Below are positions 41,357 to 54,112 of a stretch of DNA of 64,000 bases, in pieces. The position numbers and the translations under genes were made by a program. Numbering within the stretch: position 1 is the stretch's first letter; each line of letters begins with the position of its first letter. Source of the stretch: Diprion similis (taxonomy: Eukaryota; Arthropoda; Insecta; Hymenoptera; Diprionidae); NCBI RefSeq assembly GCF_021155765.1, contig NC_060107.1, positions 2,152,501 through 2,216,500 of the forward strand, in the 5' to 3' direction. Under the pieces are notes generated by a model, which worked only from the letters and a program-made list of their open reading frames with translations, was not told where the DNA came from and searched no databases.

Positions 41357-41820
41357 ATGCATTTGATCGTTGTATACAATTTCTTTTTCATTCTTTGCTT
41401 TTTTGGCATCCCTTGTGACCAGCATTGACAATATTACAATAGCATAGAACTCTGTGATAAGAATAAAATGAATCATTGCGATCATTGTGATCATAGTTTA
41501 CTTGACCAATTAATTATTATTTACATCAATACATCAGCCGAGAAAAAAAGAATAATAATTTCATTTCACTTACACGGAAATACGAAGGTCGAATATTCTA
41601 TGCTGTTGTAATTAGGCATCTGTATCATTTCACAAAGAAATGTGTTGAAAAATACCACTTTCTTGTAGGTGCATAAAAAATGAGTTCAATTGTACAATTC
41701 GAGAGAAAATACTTTCTTGCTTTCTGTGGTCATTCATCGCACCTCAATAAATATTCTTATACAAATAAATCAAGAATAATGTTGATTAAAACTCATTTTT
41801 CTGCATAATTATATCTGTGC

Positions 41821-44800
41821 TCAATATCTGTGATGAGACTGCGGCTGCCTCCATTCTGGCGTAGCTGTTCCATGGTGGTGATGATGATGATGGTGATGCC
41901 TTTTCTTGTCAGAGACGCTTGCCTGTTTGCTTGAAGGATATGCAGCAACGTCACTGACTACTAGCTCTGATCCGTCTCGTTCCGTATTATTTCCACGGAA
42001 GTTTTCTCTGTATCCAGGCTCGTCAAGCGTTTCTTTCCGACGTAGGGGTGCGTGATTTGCTTTTTGGCCCGCAGTCTCGTGAAGATTTTCCCAAGCTTGA
42101 CGATAGTAGCGATTTAGTCCACCTCGGCTCTCTGATGAATTGCTATCGAAACTAGCTACTGTGTTGCAGTCAGGGGATGCCCGATGGCGGTAATGCTTGC
42201 TACCTCTACTGCGATTCCTAAATTGCAATAAAGGTTTTTCTCGTTCAGCTAACGGGCATAACTGTCAATTGAAAGTTCAGGATACATTCATTCGTCGTAA
42301 GGGATAAGAGTTGAGCGTTGTGTGAACAAAATTTTGTATCGAGATCTAAATTTGCCGGTAAATTCGTTTTGAAATTATTCCAGGAAGGTTTGGAAATTTT
42401 GTCTTGAGAGCAAGGAGATGTCAGACTTCTTAGGTATATTTCTTACATACAGCAACTGAGGGGATGGATGGAAAGTGTTGACCGAATTCAACTAAGTATA
42501 TTTTTCTAGTTGTCTACTATCTCCATTCGTCCCCTCTGAATTTTTATAAAAATGACTTGAATGAATTGTATTTCTGACTTCGATAGCTTATATGTCAGAC
42601 CAAGAGATGAAACACGGATTTGTTGATAAGCATTAATAAAGCATGGTTAATAATTGAAAATTGCTGAAGTCAAAACAGCGAAGAGATAGCGTGCAGGCAA
42701 GGCTGTCGATAACAAAATAAGCAGAAGGTGAATAAGAGTCATGCTTTACAGTAAACGAAATCTTACATGAAGTGTATATCTTGTAAAGTAGAATTTATTA
42801 ATACGCTACATGGTGCGGTTTAAAACTGTGGACTCCAAGGCTTCGTTTACCTTGACTAGTGACACTCATGAGGATGGCACGTCGCGCGTGGCGGTGGTTC
42901 TTGATCATTGATGTATCGGTGGGCGTAGGTTGGGGGGGAGGGAGCAAACAGAATTTACAGGGATGGGTTGGAGAAGTAACCGGCACGGTGAGCGGCTGAC
43001 AGACCAAAGGAATAAGGGTGATCACTGCCACGGCGGGCCGTGAGGTCTCGGCGCCCCAGGTGCTGGTCGGGGAAGGGTAGCGCCAGAAGCGTGTACCAAC
43101 GCGAGGGCATCGCGGCGTCACCCCTTCCAAGGCCACCACCTCCGCCACCTCCCAACCCTCCCACCCCACCGAGCCCCCTGCGGCGCCTTCCTCCGACGCC
43201 ACCGCTGCCGCTAATTACCGCCACAGCGCAAATTGTTTAAATGTTAGTTTGGTCTTTTGTTATTTTAACCATACCTACATCTTGCATAAATTATTATCTA
43301 AGTCTATAGATATTTGTCGTGCTGACTACTCCAGTTGATGGTACTAGGAAGTTGATACTTTTCTCATTCTCTTTATAATAAATAGATATTTTCAGTAAAT
43401 TGAATGATAAATGATAATGTGATGATGGGACTTTTGTTTAGGTGAATGATTGGAAGCATGATTGTATCGCTTTTTTCACTTACGTACCACCAATGGAGTT
43501 TCGGTTTTATCTAATTACTACTGGATCACTGTCGGCTAAATCAATCGACCAAAAATTGTTTCCAGTATAGAGATTGAGTTTGAACTTTAAATTTTTGATT
43601 TTGAGTCGATGCAATTTAATGCCATAGAATTTAGTGACCTCATTTACGACAAAGAATACGTGAACGTAAAGTGTAAGTTTTGAGTTAAGTAAAGAGTAAG
43701 CGGTTTAATGTACGCACATACAGATGGAAAGTAAACGAATAAATATAAGCTCGCAGATAAAAAAGAAGATTAACACAAAACATTGAAAGATGGTTTTTTT
43801 TATCAAGAGACAATATGTATGTTCATTGCAAATATTCCAAAGAAGCTTATCAAGACAACTAGATACACTTTATTTTTTCAACGATGCTCTTTTCAGCCTA
43901 CTCAAACAAAGTGGAGAAAAAATTAAGATGTGTGAAATAAATAAATTAGTAAGTAAGTCTCTTCTTACCTGCGTATCAGAATCACTACGGTGGTAATGAC
44001 AGCAGCAAGGAAAACGAATCCTCCGAAAACACCAAGCGCTATAACAGCGCCGAGGTTCAGTTTGGCCTGGTGAGTGTTTGAGGATTGATCTCCATTTTCC
44101 ACTCTAAACGGACCCGAGGGTTCAGGAACGCCAGCTCCAAACCCAGCTTGAACATTGTCAACTCCACTTCCTGCGATTTCGTTATCCTGAGGATGATCTC
44201 GGCTGTCATCAGTGATTGCAGTTGGCGCAGATGTTTTCAATGATATTGACGGCTTTCGAGGAATCGTTTCCCTAACTGTGGCAGGCAGCTCAACACTGCT
44301 GGTACCCTTTGTCGGAGGTATTGGAGATGTTCCAATACTGCTTGTGGATGAAATTGTTGTAGTAGATCGTGTGCGTGTCGGAACTAACGGTCTGGCACGT
44401 GTGCTGGTAGGCCGACTTGTTACACGGGATGGAAGTGAAACCGTTGTACGAGGTTCTTCTGCAATGGAGAATTGATATCCGTTTAAAATTTATGTATGAA
44501 TTTCGACACATTGAAAACGGAATTTATATTAATCATTCTGTTTCAACGACTGGTTTAATCTTTGTATCGAGGTTTAATTTTATCAGAGTTTTCGTGAATC
44601 CCCTTACCTATGCAAGTCGGTGCGACATGATCATAAAGGCCTGTTTCCAGGCACAATATCTGTCGAGAACCAACGAGTTGATAGCCTTTTTCACACGTGT
44701 AAGTCACAATACTTCCAGCTAACAGTGTTTGATTATTCTTATTTCTACTAAACTCCATGTCGCTGTCTATCGCTACTTCGTAACGACCGTGTGCAATAAC

Positions 44801-47800
44801 CGATGGTAAGTCACATCGAACTGGTTCACAGCGGGGTGGTGGGCCGTTCCATCTCTCATCAACATCACAGGTCAGCCTGGCTCTTCCTGTAATTTGAATA
44901 TAAAATGATAGAATGTTTCGATCCACGTTTTGCTGAATGGTTATACAGTAGTTTTAGTTCTCACCAGTCATTTCGTATCCATCTTCGCAAGAGTAAAGCA
45001 CTTGGCTGAGGTAGCTGACTGTGTTGTTGATCAGAGTATATTCTCCATGTCTGATGCTTGCAGGATATCCGCATTCGATGTCTGAACGTAAAGAGAATTA
45101 TAGCCAGTGATGGATATGCTTCATTGCTGACTCAATAGTATAAATATCTCATTAATAATAACTTACTTTTGCAGACCGGTGGAAATTCGTTGTAGAATCC
45201 AGTGTCGAGACAGGTCCTAGTCGAAGGTCCAATCAGCAGACTGCCACCGTTGCAATTGTATTCTACGGTTGCTCCAACCTCGTAATTTCCTCTCGAACTT
45301 GACTCGAAAGGGCTAGCAATCATCGTAGAATTAGGCGGCTGTTCAGGACGACCACATGCACGAGGCTCTGTAATAACGGCGACAAGCGTAACAAAGGCCT
45401 TCAATGACTTAAGGATGAAATTTGGACGCATATTATACTAACGATGTTGGCAGATATAATTCAGATGAGCTGTACACGAGGTGTCTGACCAGAGCCATCC
45501 TCGAGTGCCGTCGTATCGAGCACAATCTTCGTCACTGCCCTGAGGTAGACTCCAAAATGAAACCGAAACTTCTTCTCCGCTTCCAGTCCATCGCCATGTA
45601 GTTCTATTTTTCGGATCTCGCACTGCTCCCATCCAATACTGGCTCGATGTGTCGCTCCTGTAATGATAGATGCTTGATTAATTTCAAACCACGGAAGCTA
45701 CTTAACAACTGAAAGATCACAGGTTGGACCTAACATTTCTTAGATCCAAGTCAGTGAGTAATTAGATAGAGTTTCTCTATTTTCCTCGCTTTCACTCTAC
45801 TTAATGTCAATGGCAATGCTTCGCTGGGCCAGATCTACAAATTATGATGACATTCAAAATGTTTTGATGCTGGTTAATGTCGAGATATTTGTAAGGGATA
45901 AGCTACCTGTGTCTTCTCCACAGTTCCCACGAAATGAATCCCTGCAGCGCTGGGTTACTTTCATCGACCAGAGTTCCTCCTCGTGCTCTACAGAATCCTA
46001 GAGCATCCCTGAATGTCATTGGTTGTCTATTGTAGAAGATGTAGCATTTTCCATTGTAAGTTGCGGTGGAACCTGGCGGTTGGTCTCTAAATTGAGGACA
46101 CCTTTCAATGGGCAATGCCTGGAATAAAAGTACAGTGTAACCACAATGCACAACGTTCTCTCTCATTCGGAATCCATCAGTTTAACAGAGAACGAAGATC
46201 GCTCAATCGAATTCCAGGCAACCTTGACACGTTCTTGCTCACCTGATCAGTGTAAACGAAAGCTTCGCACAGTGACAACTGGACAGGCACTGGACTTGTC
46301 GAAGCAGTTTCTAAATGGACCGACACAAAGGCTCCTGGCATCGGAGGATTGCATGGCAGAAAGAGCGGCTGCCCCTCTTCCAACTGCCCGGTATACCGAT
46401 TGCAAATTGGGTTTGTTCCAAGATCAGGTCGGTTGTTACCTACACGAACAACAATAGTGCCTGGCAATCCCTCTCCTGAAATTATAAAATGAAAATAGCT
46501 CTGGTAAGTAGTTAAAAATAATGAGGTAGAAGTCAGTAAAGTTATTGGATTGATTAACATTCCAGACAATCGTTATTTTTCAACTTTAGTGAACTCACCT
46601 GAAACTTGGGAAACCGTTAATAAAGCATAAAAAAAAATCTGATTTTGTAAATTCAAATTCTTGAGTTATAATAAAAATAGTCATTTTCGTATCAACGTTT
46701 CGATACGGTAGCGTTACTAACGTCAGCCTCGTTAAAAATAAGTGTTCATTCAGTTATATTATACAGTAATTGGTATAACAGAGATTGAGAAACTATTTGT
46801 CTTTCAGTTTATGTTTCGTATAATGTTCCTAAAACATTCCGGGAAAACGCGACGCTGAACAAGCACAAAGGGGAAATTAATTTTAAATTCTTTCAAGTTC
46901 AGGTCTCGCGTGTAGCCTTAATAATATTCCCATTCTACCAGGCGTTTAATTTATGCCTGTGACTCCTACAGTAGGTCTGAAGTGTGTAGGTCAATAATTC
47001 CGGTTCGTCGAAAGAGTCGCTTTTAAAAAATTTTTATTGCTCATTTTTTTTTCTACTCCTTCCGTTTTTATTAAGTCTTCTCTCTTTTATTAAACGCGCA
47101 TTTGGAGTAAAGCGAAGCATTCAGCTCTCATTTTATCATCCGTGCATAATTTGCATACGACATAGCTAAATTTAAAGTACGCGCCTACTTCCCTATTTCG
47201 TTTACCCGCACATTATTATACATTCTACACTTAACGTGTAATATATACATAATGTACGAATGCATGTATATTGTAATAGTAATTTTAAAATAATAACACG
47301 GTATATCATTATAATACTTTTCACGCCGTAATTCCTATTAAAATACAAAATATAAAAGTTGTTTGAATTAAGACGATAAATTGTAAAAATTTGGGACAAA
47401 ATATATTGCGATCATCATAATCGGTATTTAAATTCTGTTTAGATTTGTCTTGAATCACGGTTGTCATTCAACTTGTCTTAATTATTTTACCGTGTTCATT
47501 AATAAAGTTAGTGAAAACTGGATCGCTTGCAAGTGAAACCAAGAACAGTGTCAAAAAGTTAATTTATACCGATCGTTAAAGCAGCAGCTATGGCTAATTC
47601 CCACGCTATGATATAAAACCAGGGTATGCTGCACAGACTAGAATTATGCAGGTCCATGCGACGTTTCGCGTGTCTTGTTAGTTGCTCGTTACACAGCGTA
47701 ATTAGCAAGTTAAACAAACATAATAGTAGTGATAATAATAACACATAGTGAACGTCATTAGCCGCGAACTACTTGTCGCTTGTTATCCGTATAAAAAAAT

Positions 47801-50800
47801 ATTTACGATACCCTATCTTTAATTTACTTATAAGGATCTAATACGACTACAGGATATGATCGGGCTTTGATATACGCGCATAAAATTCATCAGTCGTTGA
47901 TCGAGCGAATTATTAATTAATTATGTTACGGTTTATGTAGTCTGATTAACGAATAAAATTCCTTTGCGTGACCGCAGCCAACATGGCTCAGACATGATTA
48001 AGCAGCTGATCGTTTTAGGATAATTATACTCAAATCGAAGTATGAAACACTTTTCGCAAGCTGTGATACTTCCTATCCCGTCACGTTAAGTTCACGTAGA
48101 TGGAAAAAAAAGGATAAAAAAAACTACTTTTCTAACTAAGTCCGGTTCTTGTTGAGTGCGGCATATTTTTCACCGCTAGATGGCTACTGCCGATATTTCT
48201 TATCTCAATGGTGAAAATTCCAGCATCGCGTCGCGGTTCCGTTTTACTGCTATATGTATATATATTTTATCGGTATAAAGTGGAAACGCGGGTGTGAAAA
48301 GATCCAGGGGGCTTTCACTTGCAGGTTTGCTAATGATTATACGGGCTAGTTCGACTTCGTGGGCAGATAATATCGTCGCCTAGAGAACCGAGTCTCTTCT
48401 TGACCCAGTAACCACTTCGACTGTGACTCTGGGACGGTTCCAGACTTGTGTATATATACCCACTCGGTTTGTTTCTGTAATTTTATACGGTAATTCTTAG
48501 TTCTGAATTTGCAAATTATCTTCCCTCGAGGCATTGCAGGCCATTCCACTTGACTTTCATTTGCCCTCATTTTCTAGAATATCTGCATCGTGGATTGTGT
48601 CTTCGGAATGCGTCATCTGGTGAGAAAAAATCAATCTAATGCAACCAGGCTGAGAGCTGACCTTTGACCGTGTTTTTTTGCATGTCGATGATAAAAAAGG
48701 TGTATTATTGATTACGTTTCATTAATTTATGTGACATGAGCATTTTGAAACCCCAACAATTACGATTTGCCGGCCGTTAATATTAAAAACTTAGGTTATA
48801 AAATGGTGATAAAATGGTGCCGAAAACCAGACTCTGACGTCATGAGGAGATTTTCCAATAATTTAGATTAGAAGTATAGGATGATGCACGGTATACGGGA
48901 GATTTGCCGAAAGTTCTTCCTACGAGTTACAATTCAAATTCAAATTTCGAACGTCTCCGACGCAGGGCAATAGCCGAAGTTCTGAACGCAGGAAATTGAG
49001 GTTTGCGTGCATAAGAATCGTATCAACGGTTATATGTATGTATCACATCGGCATTGTAATTGCGTAAAACTTGTACGGTGGCTTACTGCTCGACCATCAG
49101 CAACGCAACGGTGCAAATCGAGCCAAGAGATTTTTTTCCTCCTCTTGGCTACTAGCTGAGTCCCGCTATATCGCTAACCGTACTTTCTTATAAGGAATTC
49201 CTAACAGGCGAAATCATCCCGGTTAGATAAGAAAAACGGAAATGAAAAAGATCGAACCAATAAAATTAACCCTCCGTGTGTACATTGGGTCTTAAAAGGC
49301 ACAGTCGAAATTGAAACTCATATTTCCCGCTTTCAAAGTTAATTCTTATTAACAATGGTTTTAAACTTTGACTTCGGGAACTTGTGGGCCATATAATAGA
49401 CACTTCGAGAAGTAATACACATTGTTTCAGTTTTTTTGAAACCCTAAAACACTCTGAAAACTCTGAAACACTCCGACTGTTTCCTAAAAGACCCAGAATA
49501 CACACCACGTCTAAAAAAATATAGTGTACACAAGGAGGATTAAAAGAGAACAAATCAGGCTTCCAATAAACAAATAGAGCGACAAATTACCAACTAAAGT
49601 ATAATATTAATGCAAACTTCGTTAGGTATCCTCACAGAAAAACACTTCGGAGCGCCTTAAAGCTTCTTGATTCGATCTAAGAGGATAATGATAGATTGCA
49701 TGTATGCACCTGGTCTGTTTCATACAAGAAAGCTACATTCGATGATCAAATTAGTATAAGTATGATTTTCTAACAACAATCGAAAGTTAAAATGCTTTCG
49801 CTTTCATCTGCAGGAGTTTCTAAAAGATCTCGCATGCAGACCATTATAAACCTGCATCATAATCGTTACACTTTGTACACCTGACGGTTACACGTGTACG
49901 TATACCACACAGGTACCACATACCTATAAGCTATAATAAGGTAAAAGGTACGGATACAATACAAACTACCTACACCTATTACAAACGTAACTATCGAAGC
50001 ACAAAAATAATCGTGCGATTTAATTTTACGATATTCAATGTCTCTCATCGTCACAGCCTATTGGTCGTTGAATTACTATAGTTTTGCTTTAACAATGGAA
50101 AGCTGCAGTTATAGAAGACATTCTCTACATAGACGAAGGATAATTTGATAAGGATTTATGGAGTATTCAGGCCAACCGCATAGTAAGCGATATGCTTACT
50201 GGAGCATTAATACCATGGAACATCATTTACCTCATGGTTTTCTACTATTTTTTCCCTCGTCTTCATCATTTTCTCTCATCTTGTTCTCCACGATTTGTCC
50301 TTATTTTCATTTTTCTCGCTCACTTTCTTATACTTCACGCTTTATTAAATCATGTTATACAATTACCGCAGCATGGTTTTCCAAAATCCAGACGAACCAA
50401 CTGCACCATGTACGGTTCCAACAGGTTCACGTACCACCATGGCGACAACTCGGGTCTCGTCAATGTGCAGGTCTGAGGAGTATAGATTTGACCGCTACTT
50501 CCGTCGACTGCTCGCTGAGGTATACCACCATCCGCAGTGCTCGATTGCATCGGAGCTTTGCCTCCGGCCACGTTCAGCACTGCAACGAAAAATCGGAATC
50601 ATTTTCACAACTAAATCGGATTCAAATACTTTTTGGATGTCAATTATGGGAAAGACTAAGGAGAAAAGAAGAAAGAATATTTAGACAGTTTTCAGATGTT
50701 GAGGAATTGAGAAGGAGAAATGAGGGACGAATGGATCGCACCGTCTAAACAATCAAAAGTCAAATTGTAACACTTTTTCTCAAATTCGTGATATTAATAA

Positions 50801-53800
50801 GTTTTTGCCGTTATTACAATTTTCTTAGATTAGTTTCATTTTCAATAAGTATAAAGATTTTCCTGAGTCAGTTCACGTGCAGTATATATACCGTGTGCTC
50901 ATGAGGAAAGTGCGCAGCTTGTGCGCATGCGTCGAGTCGTTCGAATTTTATTGGCCAACAGTTACCGCCTGATTCAGCAGCCTGTCGGAAAATGTCCCTA
51001 GGAGACCAACGTTAGCTTGGGGCTCCTAGGGATCTTTTCTGATAGTCGGGATTGGTATTGCGTCGGCTGCTCTATCAGGCATAAGGTGCGCACTTTTTTC
51101 ATGGACACACGGTATAATTGGCGTGAAAGAAAATTGCTGCATAGTCTGCTTTTCTTTTCCCAAGTTTTCATTCAGACCATGTGGCGTATTCACCTTGCAC
51201 TAATTTTTTGAAATTCCGAAATTGAAAAGTTCCAAAAGCTCCAAATTCCGAATTTTATCAAAATTCAAAACTTTTGTGTTTCGTCACAGTTTGATTCTTT
51301 CACTTTAAGTTTCCCCGTAAAATCTGGACGTATGCACTATGAACGTGAAATTATAAAGTCCGAGTAAGTGCGGGTAAGGAGTGAAGATGAAGTTGTTGGG
51401 CTTGCGGTAGTTCGACGATACCGTAACGTGGGAATTTTTTTCATTCAAATCAGTAAATGTTTTTGTAACAATTAAACATACATGGACATCTGTGCCTGCA
51501 TTTTCCTTGAACTTACATGTAGCCGCATGAAATCGCACAAAAAGTTATAGCATCGAGTCATTAATTCTCGATCTCTCTTCCCTTGAATTATCTATTATTA
51601 GCAAACAATAATTAAATGTATGTAAAAGTATATATCTATGTATAATAATACCTGTTACCAATTTTTAATTACAAATTTAAATTATGCCCAACAACGCGGT
51701 TTCCGTTCGTTAATTTTATTATTCAACCAATTGTACAGTACGGCTGTATATGTTAATTATGATATACAAGTTTCCGATTTTTCTATTCCTGTTTTTTTTT
51801 TCTTTTCTTCACTGCAACGTGGTCGAAACTCGTAACGCGTTAATTTAGAAGAAACAGTAAATTCTGCGATATCAAGTTATATCTAGCGCTTAATTTTTCT
51901 CGGTTAATTAACCTCGTGTAATTGTAACCGCTTATAATCATAATTATTAATAGTATTATACTATATACACAGACTGCAAATTTTCTCTACTATAACACAG
52001 GAGAAAACTGAGAGTATAATTATACCTGGCTACAGTATACCTATATGTATAAAATGAAAATTAAAATTGATACGCGTTATTGATCGGTTCTATTGCACTA
52101 TTCATAATTATAATTATTCATTCACACAAAGGAGAGAATATTCTTCGCTGCGTTGAAACAAATTGTGTGTAAAAACTTGTTGATGAGAAAACAAAAAAAT
52201 TTTTCTAATAATAAATACAAGAATAGCGTGCGCGGATTGCTAATTGGTTAAAAATTTTGCAATACCGCACGATTGAGGACAACGACGATGATTGAAATTT
52301 CTTCAACCCTCATTCTCGTCCTCACGAGATTGCACAGCGTGGGCCACTTTTTCTCCATTTGTCGGCGTCAAGCCGCTTGCGAAAGATTACAAAGCCATTA
52401 ATCTCGACTCACGATCGGCAACGGAAACAATAATAATTGCAACCGTGATGCGCTAAGCGCGTGCAGCAATTCTCGGCATAGCTATGAAATACTATCAGCG
52501 AAAAATACCTAGATGCGAATCTCAGTGCAATAATAGCTATAAGAATTATAAACGCGATTGCAATGATAGGTATAATAGGTAGGTAGGTTGGTAGGTAGGT
52601 AGGTAGGTAGGTACCTACCTACATATGCGTATGTCTATAGTCTTGCGGAATTATTCGCGCCCACAAACCTACATTCTTATTTACAAAATAAATTCACCGT
52701 GACTCTATTTGTCAATTAAGTTTTCTTTTCTTTTTTTTTTTTTTTTTTTTTTAATTTTATTTTATTTCTCATTATTTATTTATTTGTTTTTCATTTATCT
52801 GTTATACAGTATTATACAGTTATAAACAGGTCACGATTGCACAATTGGACGATATTGGAAGAATTTAATTGAATTATTATAACCCGGACGCGAATAATAA
52901 TGACAACAACAATAATATAATATCAAACTACGGATGAAACAATTTTTTTTCTTTTTGCAATCCCATCAAATATCTCTGTTATTTTCTATGCGATTGGAGA
53001 CGGTCTAGATGTATAATAATATAAGTTGCGTTATAATATAACATCGTATCCTGTTTCGTTTTCCAGTGGCGGGGGGGGGGGGGGGGGGGGATTGCGATCA
53101 TTTCAAACGAATTTCAAGAAATCATGTCACGTTATATTATATGACAAACTGATTCGCGCTTTTCCTTTTAATTTTTATAAAAAAATTTGTTCTTTTTACC
53201 TTTAATGTACGATTTTACGTTACCCGTAATATAATTGAAGAAAATTCTTCATGCTCTTGTTACAAATATTATATACCATCGATAATTGAAAGATCGAGTA
53301 TATATGTATCACATCATAACGGTTTTCATTGAAACTTGCAATTATATATAGTTATAGCAGTATCACACGCGCATGAGTTATGGATAGAAAATTGATTCAG
53401 GCCAATGTACATTAATTTTCAGTTTGCAGAATGCACAATATGTTTATGTATACCTATACATATATCTATGCAATAGAACAAAGTTATATTCGAACGATGT
53501 CGCGCATTATGCTAAAAAGAAGCGACAGAAGAATTTATAATGCGAAAGAAAATGTACGCTTAGGTATACAATGATACATACTATCATCCATATATGTATG
53601 TGTATGTATAATGAGTATTCGGTCATACAGGCGAGAATGTGGCACGCGCGTCAATTGTGCATGGAACGATCCAAGTAGGATGGAAGTATAGGTATGTACA
53701 TCATACATACATGTATACATAAAAATAAACAAATATACATGTATGTTAGGGTAGATACACATTACACACGTAAACGTATAAGTAAGGAAATCGTTGCAAC

Positions 53801-54078
53801 CGTATAATGGATGCTTTAATCGCGTGGGCGCCACGTTTGCGAGTCGTAGGTGACATCAATGCTCGACCTCTTTTGTACGAACGTACGTACATAAATAAAT
53901 AAATAAATAAATAAATAATGCATGCATATTGGATTCAAGTAATGGATTCGATCATTCATTGCGCTCTGCATACCGAATAGTGGTACCTATATAAAGAGTG
54001 TCACATACCCAGTTTATATATGTATACATTATAGGCATATAGCATTCCTGCGTAATGATAGAAATAACAATAATAATA

Positions 54079-54112
<34 letters not shown>

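Larger units (their letters stand above)
40179..41820. other. Convergent 3' region between the S28 peptidase and the furrowed-like gene
   Basis: It holds the two 3' UTRs and a (GTAT)n microsatellite at about 41329-41356. The short frames at 40945-41278 lack coding character. I see nothing else in it. Confidence 0.6.

Noticed and set aside
42798..43202. 134-aa minus-strand frame overlapping the GC-rich island
   Set aside because: It is out of phase with the membrane-helix exon, while the overlapping frame ending at 42955 fits that donor. This one looks like a shadow frame of high-GC sequence.
43040..43240. Proline-rich plus-strand frame
   Set aside because: It is the complement of a Gly-rich frame on the other strand, with no splice context or flanking exons.
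46146..46457. 103-aa plus-strand frame
   Set aside because: Antisense shadow of the FTP-domain exon 46243-46475.
50158..50748. 196-aa plus-strand frame, the longest single frame in the window
   Set aside because: It runs antisense to a well-supported furrowed-like exon (50367-50579), and its translation shows no domain. The length is driven by the coding exon on the other strand.
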